From Chondrosia reniformis (Eukaryota > Porifera > Demospongiae > Chondrillida > Chondrillidae), in assembly GCA_947172415.1 (NCBI GenBank), contig OX359195.1, positions 5,989,501 through 6,053,500 of the forward strand: a DNA stretch of 64,000 nt. The letters run 5' to 3'. Position numbers and translations under genes: made by a program. Position 1 is the first letter of the stretch. Every line of letters begins with the position of its first letter. The notes beneath the pieces are model-generated. The model was not told the origin of the DNA. It saw only the letters and a program-made list of their open reading frames with translations, and searched no databases. Positions 1 through 13,087 of this stretch are shown piece by piece.

Positions 1-3000
1 TTCAATTGCCCGCTTATGTAGTCATGCTGGCTCGTGTATTCTTGGAGAATACTGCTCAGCAATTAACTTCTCACGGATTGGCCGCCCTCCAAACCACAAT
101 CGAAGATAACCAATTTGCCATCCTGTTTAGAAACAACCACTTCAGTATGATCCACAAGCACCAAGTAAGTACCATGCATACGTGAGATGGACTGGTTTCG
201 TTGCATTAGGTGTTCAATTTCATTGTTGAATTTTTTGTACCGTTAGTTTGATTTTTGGAGTTTTGATTCCTTTTTAATATACGTATGTCTATTATGTTTA
301 TTATTATATGTCTAATTATATGCATATGTTTTGTAGATATATGTCTAATATAGTACGTATGTATGCATATAATTGGTGAAATATTATCAACAATTGCAAC
401 TTGTGAATTGTAAATGTTTAATCTTCAATTGTAACTTAAAAGATGTTTATTTCTGTGGGTACCGCCTAAAAGATACTCCCTTTGTAGAGTAGACACTGCA
501 GAAGTTAAATGCACTATTATATTAGGTTTGCCTATGACAAACTCCCATCTGATAAGGGATGAGTGAAAGGAATATGAATTAAGTTACAAGCAGCTATTTA
601 AAGGTAGCACCTAATACCAGATATATTGTGTATTCAGGAACTGAAACTTTACAAACATTCTTCACTTACAAAAAGAAGTACAGCTCTCACAAGTTTCCCA
701 TGCATTAAAAGAATCATCAATACTCATCAGTACTCGCACTGTGATATAACACATAGCAACACAAATGGTCTGTCTAAACTGAACACATCTGTGTGCTATT
801 GTCCGTTTCCACTGATCTCTGTCTGCTACAAGTCCTTGTCACATTTCTCCATGTCAGCTCGTAAAGCGCTCAATAACCACTTGTGTGGTCCTCCTCATCT
901 GCCAATGCATTCAATACATCAGCTGTCTTTGTCAGTATGCATTCATTTCAGGATTGTAAACAGGCCAATGAGATTGAGTCGCGGCCATACATGCTCATTG
1001 GGTACTGCTGGCACTCATGTACATAGCTAGTGTACTTGATTTGAATGTTGTTGCTAAGCAACTGTTTGGAGGTTGACTGGAGTGTACTAGCTTGTCTTAG
1101 AGCAAGGTGTCACTTTGTGATAACAATAAGTGTCTGTACTATCTTTATCTTTTTCAATGTTCTAATCAATATAAGCACACCCACTTCAGTGACTCATCTC
1201 TCTGGAGCAATTCCACTAAGTGATCCACTAAGAGAAGCAGCCTTTTGAGATCTCACTCCATAAAGAAGTGACTTATCTCTATATCTTCTCTCTTCAATTC
1301 ATTCCTCCATGTGTGGGTTTTGAATGTATACAACTTGACTCTGTCTGAGAGGTTATCCACAGCCACTGTATATAGATGTGTAAATCTGTCATTCCTATCT
1401 CCATCCCTTTCTGGGGAGGTGTGTGTTTATTATATATGACTGTGCAACACAATATGCTCAAATGCAAAGCTAAAGAATGTTACAGAGACAAGATAAGTTA
1501 GAGCCATTCACCTAACAAAAGATAATATTTACCACAAGTGTTCTCACTTGCCACTAACTGACCCTTTAGTTAAATACCTCCCCACACAAGTTTATTGTCT
1601 GCTTGAAATGGTGTAAGTACCAGTCAATATTGGGGCGTGTGTCATTGTGTGTAATGATACCCTATCTGCCTGCATATGTAATGTGTAATGCATCTATTAT
1701 ATGACTTCAGGCAGCTGCGCACCTGATACAGTATATACTATATATAACACAAACTATGTTACAATTGCAGACTTTGGGTCTGTTACCAATGGCAACCATA
1801 GTTCAAATATCTGGTTTTCTAATCACTTATATCACTCCTAACAATAATTAGAGTATGATTACTGTATGCACAATGACAGTGCTATCACAGTATGATGTCA
1901 TGGAAGCGTTTACATACCCGACTGGCGTAGGTGGAACTACAGGTGTACATGTTACCTCATTGACACTTGTACCACTTTGTATATTGGGATGAACCATGTA
2001 TGTTATTCTATGGGTAAATTAGAGAAGTGGTGATTAGCTATCTAGATGGCTGGTTGTCATGGTTATCAGTTGTCATGGTTACACTACCTTAGGGTATGTT
2101 GTATGAGCTGATAACAGACATGGGTTACCTGAATGAGCAGGGTCACATTTGGCAGGGTCTTAGTGATGTCCATGGCAATGGAGACTTCTTTGACGCACAG
2201 TTCAGACTTCAGACTTCAGAGAGAAGGAAAACTGAGTTAGAGTGAGTCAGTTAACCTTGGTTATTTTCACTTTAATGTCATAACTTCACACATATATGAC
2301 ATTGCTATGACTGGGTTGCTTCCTCAGAAGGGAACCATGGCAACCTTTAAACTAATCTCAGCACAATTAGCTCTCTTATGTAACCTATTATGGCTATTCA
2401 TCTCCAAGTACTGTGTCTGGGTTCACCTGTTTCCATGATGACTGTGTAGGGTCATGTGACCAGTTTGCCCCTCAGCTAGCTACACCCTCTCTAAAACTCA
2501 CCAGACAACTCTTCCTGTTGTGAAATAGTTATCATATTATTAATATGGCTTCCCTACTGATTCTCATACCTGCATACTTACATGTCATGCCACTGATTCA
2601 ACACCTTCAATTGTACTGTATGGTTGTCATGGTAACTATCAACCCATCTCTCACAGTCATGAAGTGGCAGTAGGCCTGCTTGCTGAAGAAGGAGAAGGAT
2701 TAATCGATCAGCCCCCGAAGGAGACCACGGTGGCAGACACGCCCTCAGCCGTACAACCTTCCCAACCTATCATAGATGAACTAGAATGCAAACGATTGCA
2801 GGAGGAAGAAGAGTAAGTGTTTGGAATGTACCAATTTGTAGATAGCTGTAACTAAAGGAAGTATACACTCTAATTTGATGTATACCCTCCCACCATGACC
2901 TCGAGATATTACCCAATTTGGTAATCCTGCTATGTGAAGCATCGCCAGAGGTATGTTGTATCTGTATCTGTATAGCATGCCATAACTGTGGAGTTACAGT

Positions 3001-3573
3001 AGAACCTATACGAGCTGTAACCTCTCTAGGATGGTCACTTGCTTGCAATTGAAGTGACCACTCTAATCAAGCTCCAAAACTTCATACTATATTACTTTAA
3101 TATACTTTTAAACCCCGACAATCCAGTTGCCTGTCTAATGCATTAACTAGTTGTGGTCTAATCAGCTATGAAGGATTTTTTCCAAACTTTCGCCTCTTGT
3201 AGGTCATAGCTCTGGTTTCGAAGCCCGAAATATAGTTGGTATATATATACAGAAGTAGTTCCTAGTGTTGACCTATTGGTCCCATACGTATGTGACTTGA
3301 TTAGGATTGTGTCACTGCACTATCCAGTTACCTCTCTCTCTCACTTCTGTATGCAGTCGAATGTTTGCATATCAGGTCCAGCAGGAGTTTGATCGAGAGG
3401 CGGAGTCTGTGCCTCCCCCTTCCGCCCCACAGCATCACAATCCACCAGCCATCACCAATCCACCCCCACAGCGTTCTAGATCAAATGACGATGTGAGTAC
3501 ATTCCAATTTATACATTTATCGTACTCTACATTATATCTTTCTTCTCCATCCCTGTAGTGTAAGATTTTATGA
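1..3573 (+). CDS. MINDY1/2-like: MINDY-1/2 (FAM63) type deubiquitinase, 3' part of gene
   Basis: Cysteine protease family that trims K48-linked polyubiquitin. The window begins inside the gene, so the catalytic cysteine region is missing. Exons: ..3-164, 2093-2241, 2657-2812, 3357-3492, 3559-3573; every junction has GT-AG ends and phases agree (0, 2, 2, 0). The first exon contains FRNNHF, which carries the catalytic histidine of the MINDY fold, after a 'SHGLAAL' helix. The second exon reads GMLYELITDMGYLNEQGHIW, matching the family segment after that histidine ('LYLLVTDQGFL'). Exons 3-4 are acidic and then Pro/Ser-rich. The last exon is five codons, C-K-I-L-stop, a CAAX-type box with leucine last, which predicts geranylgeranylation and membrane attachment as in vertebrate MINDY-1. 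Family assignment is firm; 1 versus 2 cannot be separated here. Confidence 0.88.
165..2092. other. Large intron of the MINDY gene
   Basis: The first visible intron is about 1.9 kb, from gtaagt at 165 to an AG at 2091-2092. Two open frames inside it (near 626-1030 and 1045-1248) have no family resemblance and no splice phase that fits, so I treat it as non-coding. I see no recognisable mobile element. Confidence 0.6.
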
Positions 3574-3820
3574 TGCATTTAAAGGCTGACTGCACTTATG
3601 CATGCACAATGAAGAAGCACCGGTAGATCAAGCATAGATCAATTCTAACTCTTTTTATACTACTGTACATATACCTGATTACATGCGTACATTTTGTAGG
3701 ATAACATAATATTATTGTATTCTGCAATATATTCCATGATGTGAGTAGTTTGGAATATTTTTTTAGATGTTTACAGATTCTTAAATGAGCTATGTACATT
3801 CCCATGCCTTCCATGTACTA

Positions 3821-3826
3821 AATAAA
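3821..3826 (+). terminator. Polyadenylation signal of the MINDY gene
   Basis: A canonical AATAAA lies 248 bp after the CKIL stop codon on the same strand, in AT-rich sequence. It is the first canonical hexamer after the stop. Confidence 0.6.
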
Positions 3827-4394
3827 GTATATAATTTATTATTAAACCATTTATTTAAAAAAGAACTAAACTGAACTGAAAAATGACTAAGTTAAAACTA
3901 GTACTCTGTTGTTATTTAGAAGTCAGTAATTTTGAGCTAGTTTTTTTAAATAAACATTTATGTTTATATTATAGCAATTTATATAATATGGAAACAAAGC
4001 AAGTAAATAAGTGTATGCTTTGTAATTTTACTATACGTGACTAATGTAACACCTATATTTACATATACACATATAATGTTATGAATGATTGCACTTAAAA
4101 GTAAAGCATAATTGTAATAGGTAATAGGTAATTCCATTTCAAGTTCTTGGAAATGCGGGTGTGAAGTGTAGAGTTGCAGAAAGGAAATTGTGGTTTTCAT
4201 CCTTTGAATAACATTTGTAAAGGGAATATTTTTAAATTCTAAAGTTTAAGAATTTTAAGAATAGGTTTAGCTGAAAATTCATTCTCTGTACCTGCTGGCT
4301 GACTTGATGTATTACATTAAATAGGATAGTCACGTCATATAGTACTATTGGACTGGCTGATACAGTATTCTTTAATTATATATTTCCTTATAGG

Positions 4395-4720
4395 CATAAT
4401 CTAATACCCCATTTTCTTACATGTTATGCCTACTCTGTAATGATTCAGCCTGTATATGGGGAACTAAAACTGGTGAGAGCTTTGAATGAGGATACAAGAG
4501 TCTTCTCTTTCTTTTTTTTGCTCCACTGGGCCAGACAGCTGTTCTAGGAATTCCACTCTTCATCAGTGACCCTGGAAATTTTCTTTTTTTTTGATCATTT
4601 CTTTGGAGGTTGGATGACACAAGACAGTCCTTAATTAAGCATACTATAGCTTGCTTATACTTGATTCTAACTAGATGTGTATAAGAAGAAATACATACCT
4701 TTTTGTATACCATTGGCTGT
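4395..4720 (+). repeat. Dispersed repeat R2, copy 1
   Basis: Contains the signature block 'gagagctttgaatgaggat' about 100 bp before 'catcagtgaccctgg', with 'ggccagacagctgtt' between them, and starts with 'ctaatacc' and 'ttcttacatg'. The same blocks in the same order recur near 4.8 and 11.6 kb, and in reverse near 17.8 and 22.3 kb, so this is a short interspersed family. No coding potential; class unknown (SINE or MITE). Confidence 0.7.
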
Positions 4721-4779
4721 TACATGTACATATACATCTCTTCTAGTAAACGTTTTATTATGCATTTTTGGGAACTAAT

Positions 4780-4910
4780 TGTATAAACCTAGTGAGAGCT
4801 TTGGATGAGGATACAAGGGTCTTCTCTTTATTGTTCTGCTTCATTGGGCCAGATAACTGTTTATGGGAATACCACCCTTCATCAGTGACCCAAAATTCTT
4901 CTTTGAATAT
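4780..4910 (+). repeat. Dispersed repeat R2, copy 2 (partial)
   Basis: Second, diverged copy of the R2 core ('gagagctttggatgagg' ... 'catcagtgaccc'), 60 bp after copy 1 and in the same orientation. Confidence 0.65.
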
Positions 4911-6072
4911 TTATGTAACTACCTAATTTGTTGATTCGTGGTTAGTTTACATTAGCCTGTTTATATTGAATTGACTAGGGACCTTTCCCTGTTGTCTAAT
5001 TATCACAACAACAACATGTTGTGTACAGTTTTGGAATTTTGAATAATAGAATTTCAGCACATTGCTTTCCATCATGCAGCTCCTAAATGGAAACCTTTTC
5101 AGTGTATAGCAACAAGTACATTTAATTTTAAAATATACGTATCAACTGAACAAATATAGGCCTAGAGATGATTTACTACTTATAAGTAGCAAAATTAAAT
5201 CTTAAAAATGTGTAGAATTATGGACCGGACCTGGTCATTTGATCAGACTACTTTCAACAGCATCATCTCACCCATCTAGCTAGATTCATTCGTTCTGTAT
5301 TTTATGACAACTCTCAAGCATGCAATTCAAGCTTTGTAGGGTATAACTGTATGTATGGAAACTCTCATTGTAAATCTTATTCCACTGATCATGTTGCTGT
5401 GAGCTATCTAATTAGAGAGATCCGAGATACTCACTCTGTCATTCCTCATTTTACTCAATGCGAACTAGACTTTATTGTATCTCCACCATGTAACCTTAAC
5501 ACTTTAATCACTTTACGTTTATCTCTGTTCTTTTGCACCTTCACTGGTGTTTTTCAACAACAACAATTAACAACAATAATAATAGCAAGGTACTTAACAT
5601 GTTGACACACAGTTAATTTTCACACACATGATGACTGGTTACTAATTACTAGATATACTGTATATAATTCCTGGCTACTTTTTGTATGAGACAGCTGGCT
5701 GATTGGTGTAATGTGCATATGATCCTCCTCCAGATTGATACCGTAAAGGTACAATTGTATGCATGTGAAAATTTATGAAAATTTGGCCTCTAAACAAATT
5801 TATGCACTTCTTATTTATGTGTTTTTAATGTAATAATGTGCATGTGAATACAAAATTAAATTGTGTAGTGTGAATTTTAACACTGCTACAAAAAGATGCA
5901 TACCAATGTAATTTGCATATCTGTACTGCTTATATGTGGGAACTCATTTTTGCCATAGATGTTAAACAAACCATGATACATACGTACATACATATAAACA
6001 GAGACAGCTGCACATGCACAGCTGCTAAAGAGTGGGAACATTCATCATGCATCTATTTACATGTATATACAT

Positions 6073-6828
6073 AGAAATATTAAAAATTTTCTACAAAAAT
6101 AGTGAAGATGTAGGGATGGCATAAAAAGTAGAGAAACAAGAAAGGGATGTTACACAGTGAAGCATTAGCTGTGCATGAATCATACAACACCCTTGCTTGT
6201 AGGATTCATGTATAGCTAATGCTTCACTGTGTAACATCCCTTTCTTGTTTCTCTACTTTTTATGCCATCCCTACATCTTCACTATTTTTGTAGAAAATTT
6301 TTAATATTTCTAGTTTCTGTACTTTTTATGGAGCATGGGCTAGGAATTAGATTCGTATAATTAAAATCATTTTGGTTTCGCAATCTTCGACTGATTATGA
6401 CGTCATTAAAATGGCGACTTTATTGAGGCCTTGACTCTAGGGTCATGAAAACCGCCATGCTCAATAATAGCGTTATCGCTCTCGCTTCTACAAAAGAATA
6501 CAGCTCGGAAAATTTGCAGTAGTTTCGTGTAACAATTAGTCCAAAAGTTTATATAGTTTTTTAGTTATGGCTGACGAAGAATAAGAAGAAGAAGAATATG
6601 AAGAAGACGAAAATGGGAATTTTTAAAGTTTATTATTTCGCCAGCGGGACATATTCGCTTGCTTTTAAGGTCTATTTAGAGTATGTATATTGTATATTTA
6701 GCTATACATAGCCTTGTTTTGTCGATTTTCGGCCTATTTCGGGATTTCGCTCCTATACCAATGTATGGGGAAAACGAAAAAAACCGTGTCATCCCTACAT
6801 AGGGAGTACTACCGTACTCCCTGATAAT
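6073..6828. mobile_element. MITE-like element Y with terminal 239-bp palindrome
   Basis: 6073-6311 is a near-perfect inverted repeat (left arm begins agaaatatt, right arm ends aatatttct) centred near 6195, with 'tagggatggca' inside each arm. It continues into about 500 bp ending in a small inverted repeat, 'gagtactaccgtactc', near 6807. The same composite in opposite orientation is at about 56143-56890. It encodes no protein, so it is non-autonomous. 'GGGATGG' next to the ends is shared with elements near 31.6, 42.3, 46, 55 and 63 kb. Confidence 0.7.
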
Positions 6829-6941
6829 ATTTTGCTCTTTGATGATGTCTTAATTGCTTAAGCTTGTTATATACATAATACCACCTTTCAATGATAACAA
6901 TCAATTGCCAAATGCATGAGACTGCAATGTATAATGTGCTG

Positions 6942-9900
6942 TTATAATTCTGCCACTTCATAGTAAGCTTTGCTTGTTGAACCAATAGGATTATCAGTTG
7001 CTGCCCTCTTGCGAAATAAAATATGAGCTAGCTTGTTTCCTGTTCTATGGCCTCCTTGAGTTTGAATCTACAATACAAAACATAAACCTTATAATATTGA
7101 CAATCTAATGTATGAAGATTAAATGGATGCATACATATTCTTAATATTGAAAAATATTAAGCTGATATGATATCATGGGAGTTAATTTAAAAGGTACATT
7201 GTAAAGAGATGGGTATCACAGTCATATCCATTTCAGCTGAACTTACATTGGAAACACTAATTTTGGTTGAGAGGTCCTTTACTTTGTTTGAAAGATGGTT
7301 AACTTCTTGTTGTAAAGATGAGATTGTTAGTCTGTGTAAGGAAGCTAAATCCTCTTCTTGTGTCCAAGTGGAGTCTATGTCATCATCCTTCTTTATTATT
7401 ATTAGATATACCTAACAATAATATAAATCTCTGTATAGCTAGAAGTTGTCTGTGCAGCTTTGCTTTCATGAAAGTTTCATCATCAATTACATATACTGCA
7501 AACTTTACAGATAAGCTGATATCCTTATAAATATAGATATATGAATGAGGTGAACTATGACTTTAAGATATTAATAAAATATATACGTATATGAATATAT
7601 GAATGAGGTGAACTATGACTTTAAGATATTAATAATATATATACGTTGAAGAGTCGGGGGGTAATTCTTGGAGCATAACACAGCAGGGAAACTTTCAAAT
7701 TCAATCAATTCAAAATTACAAGACGTTTTGATCCGTAGATCTTCATCAGTTGTAAACAAAAAACATAGGTAAAGCACAACTTTATATACCAAAATAGGTG
7801 TGAAATACGAATTTGAATTGATTGAATTTGAAAGTTTCCCTGCTGCGATATGCTCCAAGAATTACCCCCCAACTCTTCAACGTATATATATCATTAATAT
7901 CTTAAGTCAACTCTTCAACATAATTACGCAGCAATGAACCTTTATAGTATCATATATATACATATATGTCAGTGTGCTGCCAGTCTTTATCCATGCAAGA
8001 TTTAGGTCACTTGCGTATGTAGTTTAGCTAGTATAGTATAGTTATATACACTGGTACCCTCTAGTGGAAGCTTACCGTAGGCAGGAAAATAATGCACATT
8101 GAGATTGCTGTACTGACTATAATACTCAGACCAACCAAAGCAGTTAGCACGTTCAGAGGTATGGTGGCAAAGAAATATAAAGGCCAAATCAGTACTCCGC
8201 TGAGCGTTAGCAAAAGAAAAGCAGCAGATATTTGTCTCGATTCCCTAAAGGCCTTTATACGTATGTTTCGTGTTTGGAAAGACAGTATTGATCCAATAAG
8301 AAGAATGATTCCAAAGAAGATGGAGATCATAATATAGGCAGGAATAACATTTCCTCCTCTGCAAAATATTCTCAATTCCTTAATCTAAATATAAAGAAGT
8401 AAGATATAATATAATGTGCAAATAGCTGTACTTAAAAATTAATAAGAAGAATCTTGTAATGTAATTGTCCTAGTAAGTATTAAGCACTTATGTCACTTGT
8501 TTGACGGCGGTACCACAGAACACTTAGCTGTTATACATATGTACAGTCAGGTCTGTGCTGGGGGTGAGGTGGAGGACCAAGCACATTTTTTGCTTGATTG
8601 TTGTAAACTTAATATTATAAGAAAAGATTTATTTACCTACTGTACCAATCTTAATCCCAATTTTACATGTATGCCTCCCTCCACTAAATTACAATATCTT
8701 TTAACCTCAGACAATACAAAAGTCATTAATTTTATTTATAGAATGTATAATCTTAGACAATCCCTTTTATTCCCATCATAATTTATTGTAAACACCCTCA
8801 CCAATCTTTTTTGTGACTAATAAGCCAAACCTGGCTGGTCAGCTTGTATACTGATAGTCACTTTAATAATAATAATAATAATAATAATATAACAGCTATT
8901 GCACGTGGTTATGTAATTCTAATTTACTTTATATAAGCAAATACCAGAAAACAAGTAGTTAATTAGTTATAATATAGTACAAATATTCCAGGACAATTCA
9001 AACCTGTAGTAAGTCATATACATGTACATACGTATATTAAAGTAGGTAGGTACATGGAATGCTGGTTCTCTTACGATGTATACTTCTTGAGGTGCTGTCT
9101 TAATGTCTGGTACAACTGTGAAAATCAATGCCATTATGGTCACTAGGACAAGTGTTATCAAAAACACTAGTAGCAATTTCCAATCTCTCAAAGCCTGTAA
9201 GCAGAATATGACTTGAATAATTAAGCAGTAGTGTATATAGGGTATATAAATCTATTATACTATGTAAATTATACATATGGTTTAATGCATTATTTGGAAT
9301 AAGCATTATACCTTTGAATTAATAGAAGGGTAATGAAAAATGTAATACACTCGACAGGTCTTCAACAAGAGCGGAAATGTGATAAAGAGATAACCAATGC
9401 TCGGACTCCATAGATCTAGCTAAAATGAGTAGACAAAATGAATATATAATATAAGTATATATACGTATATATATATAATAAATAATAATTATAATGAATA
9501 TTAGTGGGACAATCAGGAAACTGATTGGCCAAATTGACCTTTTAGTCACAATAGTTAGTGGATGATGGTTACAGTAAGATTAAATGGTGAATAAGAGGGA
9601 TGTCTAATTTTAAATATATGTATTTTAATATAAAATTTTAATATATATATATCATTCCAACTAACCTGGCATCTCAAGTCATGTTCTTCAGGTGTTTTGA
9701 AAGGAGCAAACATTATTGGAACTGTGACATAAAACAAAATGCTACCAGTTGCTGTAATTATGTTAAATATCGGACTAGTAGCTCTGATTCTCCTAAATGA
9801 TTGAAAATGTATATAAAATGAAGTAACTACGCAGCTAGGACACATAGCTATAGCCTAATAGTTATATATGAGTAAATATCTTTAATCTTTACTCTTTAAA

Positions 9901-12900
9901 GCATCGAGAGACGCATTTGTTTCTTGAGAATCAAGACATTTTGACTCTGGGGGTCTTCCTCAATCACTGAAGTTGCCCAGTATTGAAATGTCTTTTTTTA
10001 ACCTCATAATATATACCAATACTATATATTCACAACAAATTTACTTTTTTTTCCTGCATGCAATAGTAAAACATATGAAAAAGATGGAGATGGCAGTGGC
10101 AATCATAGCTGTAATCACCAAGAACCAATAGAGAACTGGATCTGGCTCTGTCAAATTCAGTCTGGGAATCTCCCCTGCATGGAAGATAATTAAAACATAA
10201 CCAAGAGGTTGAAGCATAAATAGAAATGAAATACCTGGATAAATGTCATCTTTGTTAATAGTTAGCGCAACTTGATCACCTTTCACTAAACCAATATCAA
10301 CTACATATAGTTCTCCTAATTTAACAAAGAAAGATATAATACTATTGAAAGCAAAAAATGTTGAATTCTTCAGTGTCTTGTTTCGATACTTTTTGCAGAT
10401 GTATTAGTGAACACTGCCATTACTACTTCTAACATCATTTTTGTAAATGTTTTTTATTTACTTTATATATATATACACACATGATGCTTGAGAATGATTA
10501 CTTGTGGTTTGATTATCACTTCAATTATTAATATAAGCTAACCTTTCTCATTCTTTCTGTGTATCGATAGAACAGTTGGTATTTCTATTCGATTACCAGA
10601 ACCATTTTGGAAAGCAATTGGTCCCTTTAAATCAGAAGAGAAGTTTGCACTTATTATTAATTAAGAAACAAACAAACGTACAGATAATCCGGTAAAATTG
10701 GTCTGTTTCAGCTGACTCCGCACAATTTGCAAAATCTTTTCCCCCTGCTTGAAGTAGTTAAAGCTTTCAAGATTAAATCCTTCTGCCTCAAGGAGAGGAA
10801 TGGATTGATTCATTGCTCTAGCAACCACCCAGACAACATCGTAGCCATAATTATTATAGTAAGGATGTCTTCTTGGATTTGATATGTTGGGATTAATAAA
10901 AGAAGACTGATAAAAGTATTCTTCAAATTTCTCAACAAATTCTCTTAGAGTCTAAAAATATCAAGAGAGCAAATGGACACAGAACAATCACATGATGAGC
11001 ATGTGATACTTTAAAGATAACAAGTCATAAATTCGGTAAATTATTAGCCTAAGGACTTTTAGCACACGTCTTTGAACAATTCACTTCAAAAATAATCACT
11101 ACAACGTTTCACCCTTCTCGGGCTTTAATAATAAACCAGCATGTCTAACAATTTCCACTATATTATAACAGATCGTATGTTAAAACAAATATAATTACGA
11201 ACATGAGAAAAACACGTGTTCATATTAAAGTTATAAAATGCAAACATTCAAGTACTAATGTTGTAAGGATTTCCTTACTAAGTTAACATCTGTCTGTTTG
11301 TCTATGTTATCTTCTCTAGCGACAGTTAACACGGAAATGGTGCTCTCAACAAACTTTTCTATAACACTGTTTGGGCACCTGTCTTCATGTATACTGACAT
11401 TCCACCACCCATTCCCAAACCATCCTGGCAAAACCCATCCACTCCTGGGATATACAAGGCCTCTTTCCACAGCCTGTGTATTAGGAGAGATTGCACATTA
11501 ATTATATACCCATTGCAGTTATAAATTATTTATATTCAAGGTGTATATGAATAATCTAAGATGTCATTTTCAACATGCTACATCTACTTTAGATTAAAAG
11601 ACGTGTAAGAAACTAAACCTAATGAGAGCTTTGAATGAGTATACAAGAGTTCCTTCTCCTCTTCTCTACTGGACCAGACAGCTGTTTCTGGGAATTCCAC
11701 CCTTCACCAGTGACCCTGAGAATCTTTGTTTTCTTCTTGATCTTTTGTTAGTCCTATATATCCGTACTACTAAATCTATGCATAGCCTGCATATAAAGAT
11801 AACTCATTTGTTTATTTAATTTAATGATGAACTACATAACAGTGTACATTAGTTGGTGAGCTTCTTGTAACAATATGAAACAATTACATTATTACAGGAA
11901 TTGTTTAGAGGTTTCACAATACAAAATGAAAACCACTGTCAATGAAATATAAGGAAAGGTGTATAGACCATATAATAGTAATTTACTTACTTTACAAAAT
12001 ACACGTCGAGCTAACCCTTCATAAGCATTGATCACAAACATAGCTGGTGGATCATTCTATATATATAGAAATTAATGATAAATAACTAAGTAGGTAGTGT
12101 TAGGACGTATAATGGCTATATGTACATATGAAGGCACTTACAAATAGCTGATCCACTAACGTTTCCAAAGATTTATCTGTGAAACGTACAACAGTTGTAC
12201 GAATGCCTGCTGATGTATAGACCCTCTCTATCATTTCCCAATTCTTCAAAATGTACAGGAGGTATACAGGAGGTATACAGGTGGAATTAAAAAAAAATAT
12301 AGCTATTCCAGCAATCTCTGATTGTCACTTACAATTGTAAATATCCTTTCTTCTTGGAGCAGAATGCCTACCCTTTGGCTTGCGTAATTGAGATTTCTGA
12401 TATAATAAGCTTGGGCCAAATGGTTCGCTGTTTCGACATATTCAATGCGAAAAAAGTTTGGAAAACGATTGTGGTCAGAGAGAACAGCAGAAGTGGCTAT
12501 ATGGTCAACCTGATTGGAGCAAAAACAAAATATTTAGCGCCTGTCTACGTAAAGACCGTTATGGACATGAAGACTCTGCTCACCACTAGTATATTCATGA
12601 ATGGAGCAACTTCACTGATGCCTTCACTGCGAGGAGAACACCCTCCACCGAAAATAAACATGAAGGGATTGAAGGATGAATTCTCCCTCGAATTCCCAGT
12701 TAAATCAAAAAAATCTCTAATAGCATCTGTACCAGTACACTACAAAAAAGACAGTAGAAGATCATTAAGTATCATTATACTGGCTTGAGCTTCTTCTTAA
12801 GAATACGCATATAGTGTTGATTCATGAATTCCCTATCCTTAACATACTGGCGATATCTTGACATGAAGTTGTAGGTAGTAATCTTTTAATAAGCTGGTGT

Positions 12901-13087
12901 CGTTATTAATAATGTCGACAGCTAGCTGCAGAGCAGGTATTTGATCAGCAAAGTCGGTAGTCTCCCCTCTAGCTGCAAGCGCACCTAGAGGAAGAACAGT
13001 TCTTCCGTCGGACGAACGCTGTGTAGCCTCGCAGTAGTAGATTGAGAGAAGCGAAAGGAACATTGACAATCCTTGTACCCAAACCAT
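6942..13087 (-). CDS. GABA-B-like class C (metabotropic) G-protein-coupled receptor
   Basis: Sixteen exons, all in phase, give 817 residues: 12848-13087, 12584-12739, 12333-12509, 12142-12243, 11991-12056, 11279-11473, 10682-10951, 10543-10624, 10235-10315, 10045-10174, 9666-9792, 9312-9419, 9075-9194, 8076-8384, 7247-7411, 6942-7067. A signal peptide (start MVWVQGLSMF) precedes a Venus-flytrap ligand domain (ALQLAVDIIN, LSDHNRFPNFFR, VLPGWFGNGWW, YGYDVVWVVARAMN). Seven membrane segments follow in exons 10-14, with SFQTRN-IRIKAF in intracellular loop 3 and FLPT-VYLI at the TM7 end (family: FxPKxY). The tail has a heptad-like stretch (LHRLTISSLQQEVNHL), as in GABA-B dimerisation tails. Cell-surface receptor; ligand unknown. 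The tyrosine usually found in the GWY motif of GABA-B1 is F. The exact borders of exons 13 and 14 are the least certain. Confidence 0.86.
7530..7915. repeat. Inverted-repeat MITE and tandem duplication in a GPCR intron
   Basis: Arms at about 7608-7713 and 7810-7915 are inverted copies ('ggtaattcttggagcata' against 'tatgctccaagaattacc'). The spacer carries 'cgttttgatccgtagatctt'. Just before it, a block of about 55 bp ('atgaatgaggtgaactatga') is present twice in direct orientation. No coding potential. It lies in the intron between the last membrane exon and the tail exon. Confidence 0.75.
8497..8893 (+). mobile_element. 5'-truncated LINE 3' end
   Basis: A 94-codon frame ends in a Cys/His stretch (GGEVEDQAHFLLDC) followed by IRKDLF, NPNF and KLQYLLTS. 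The same layout ends the long LINE protein at 36-40 kb (CNCGAIEDSTHFITTC ... NPNFY-like region). It is followed about 90 bp later by a TAA/AAT trinucleotide run at 8869-8888, a typical LINE tail. This dead fragment sits in the GPCR intron between 8385 and 9074, antisense to the gene. Confidence 0.75.
11610..11735 (+). repeat. Dispersed repeat R2, copy 3
   Basis: Carries 'gagagctttgaatgagtat' ... 'ccagacagctgtttctggga' ... 'caccagtgaccctg' in an intron of the GPCR gene, in the same order as the copies at 4.4-4.9 kb. Confidence 0.65.

Larger units (their letters stand above)
3827..6072. other. Intergenic spacer, AT-rich, with two copies of a dispersed repeat
   Basis: No open frame here resembles a protein. 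The stretch holds two copies of dispersed repeat R2 (listed separately). The rest is unremarkable AT-rich sequence between the convergent 3' ends of the MINDY and GPCR genes. Confidence 0.5.

Noticed and set aside
626-1248. Two open frames in the first MINDY intron
   Set aside because: No domain, composition like surrounding non-coding DNA, and the flanking MINDY exons join in frame without them.
2770-3048. Minus-strand frames opposite MINDY exon 3 and its intron
   Set aside because: Shadow of a real exon on the other strand; the plus-strand exon has matching splice phases.
7430-7530. Possible extra GPCR tail exon on the minus strand (IDDETFMKAKLH)
   Set aside because: No usable GT donor follows it, and exon 8076-8384 joins exon 7247-7411 directly in phase, giving the expected PTVYLI at the end of TM7.
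12354-12788. 144-codon plus-strand frame
   Set aside because: Lies opposite GPCR exons 2 and 3, whose minus-strand translation gives clear Venus-flytrap motifs.
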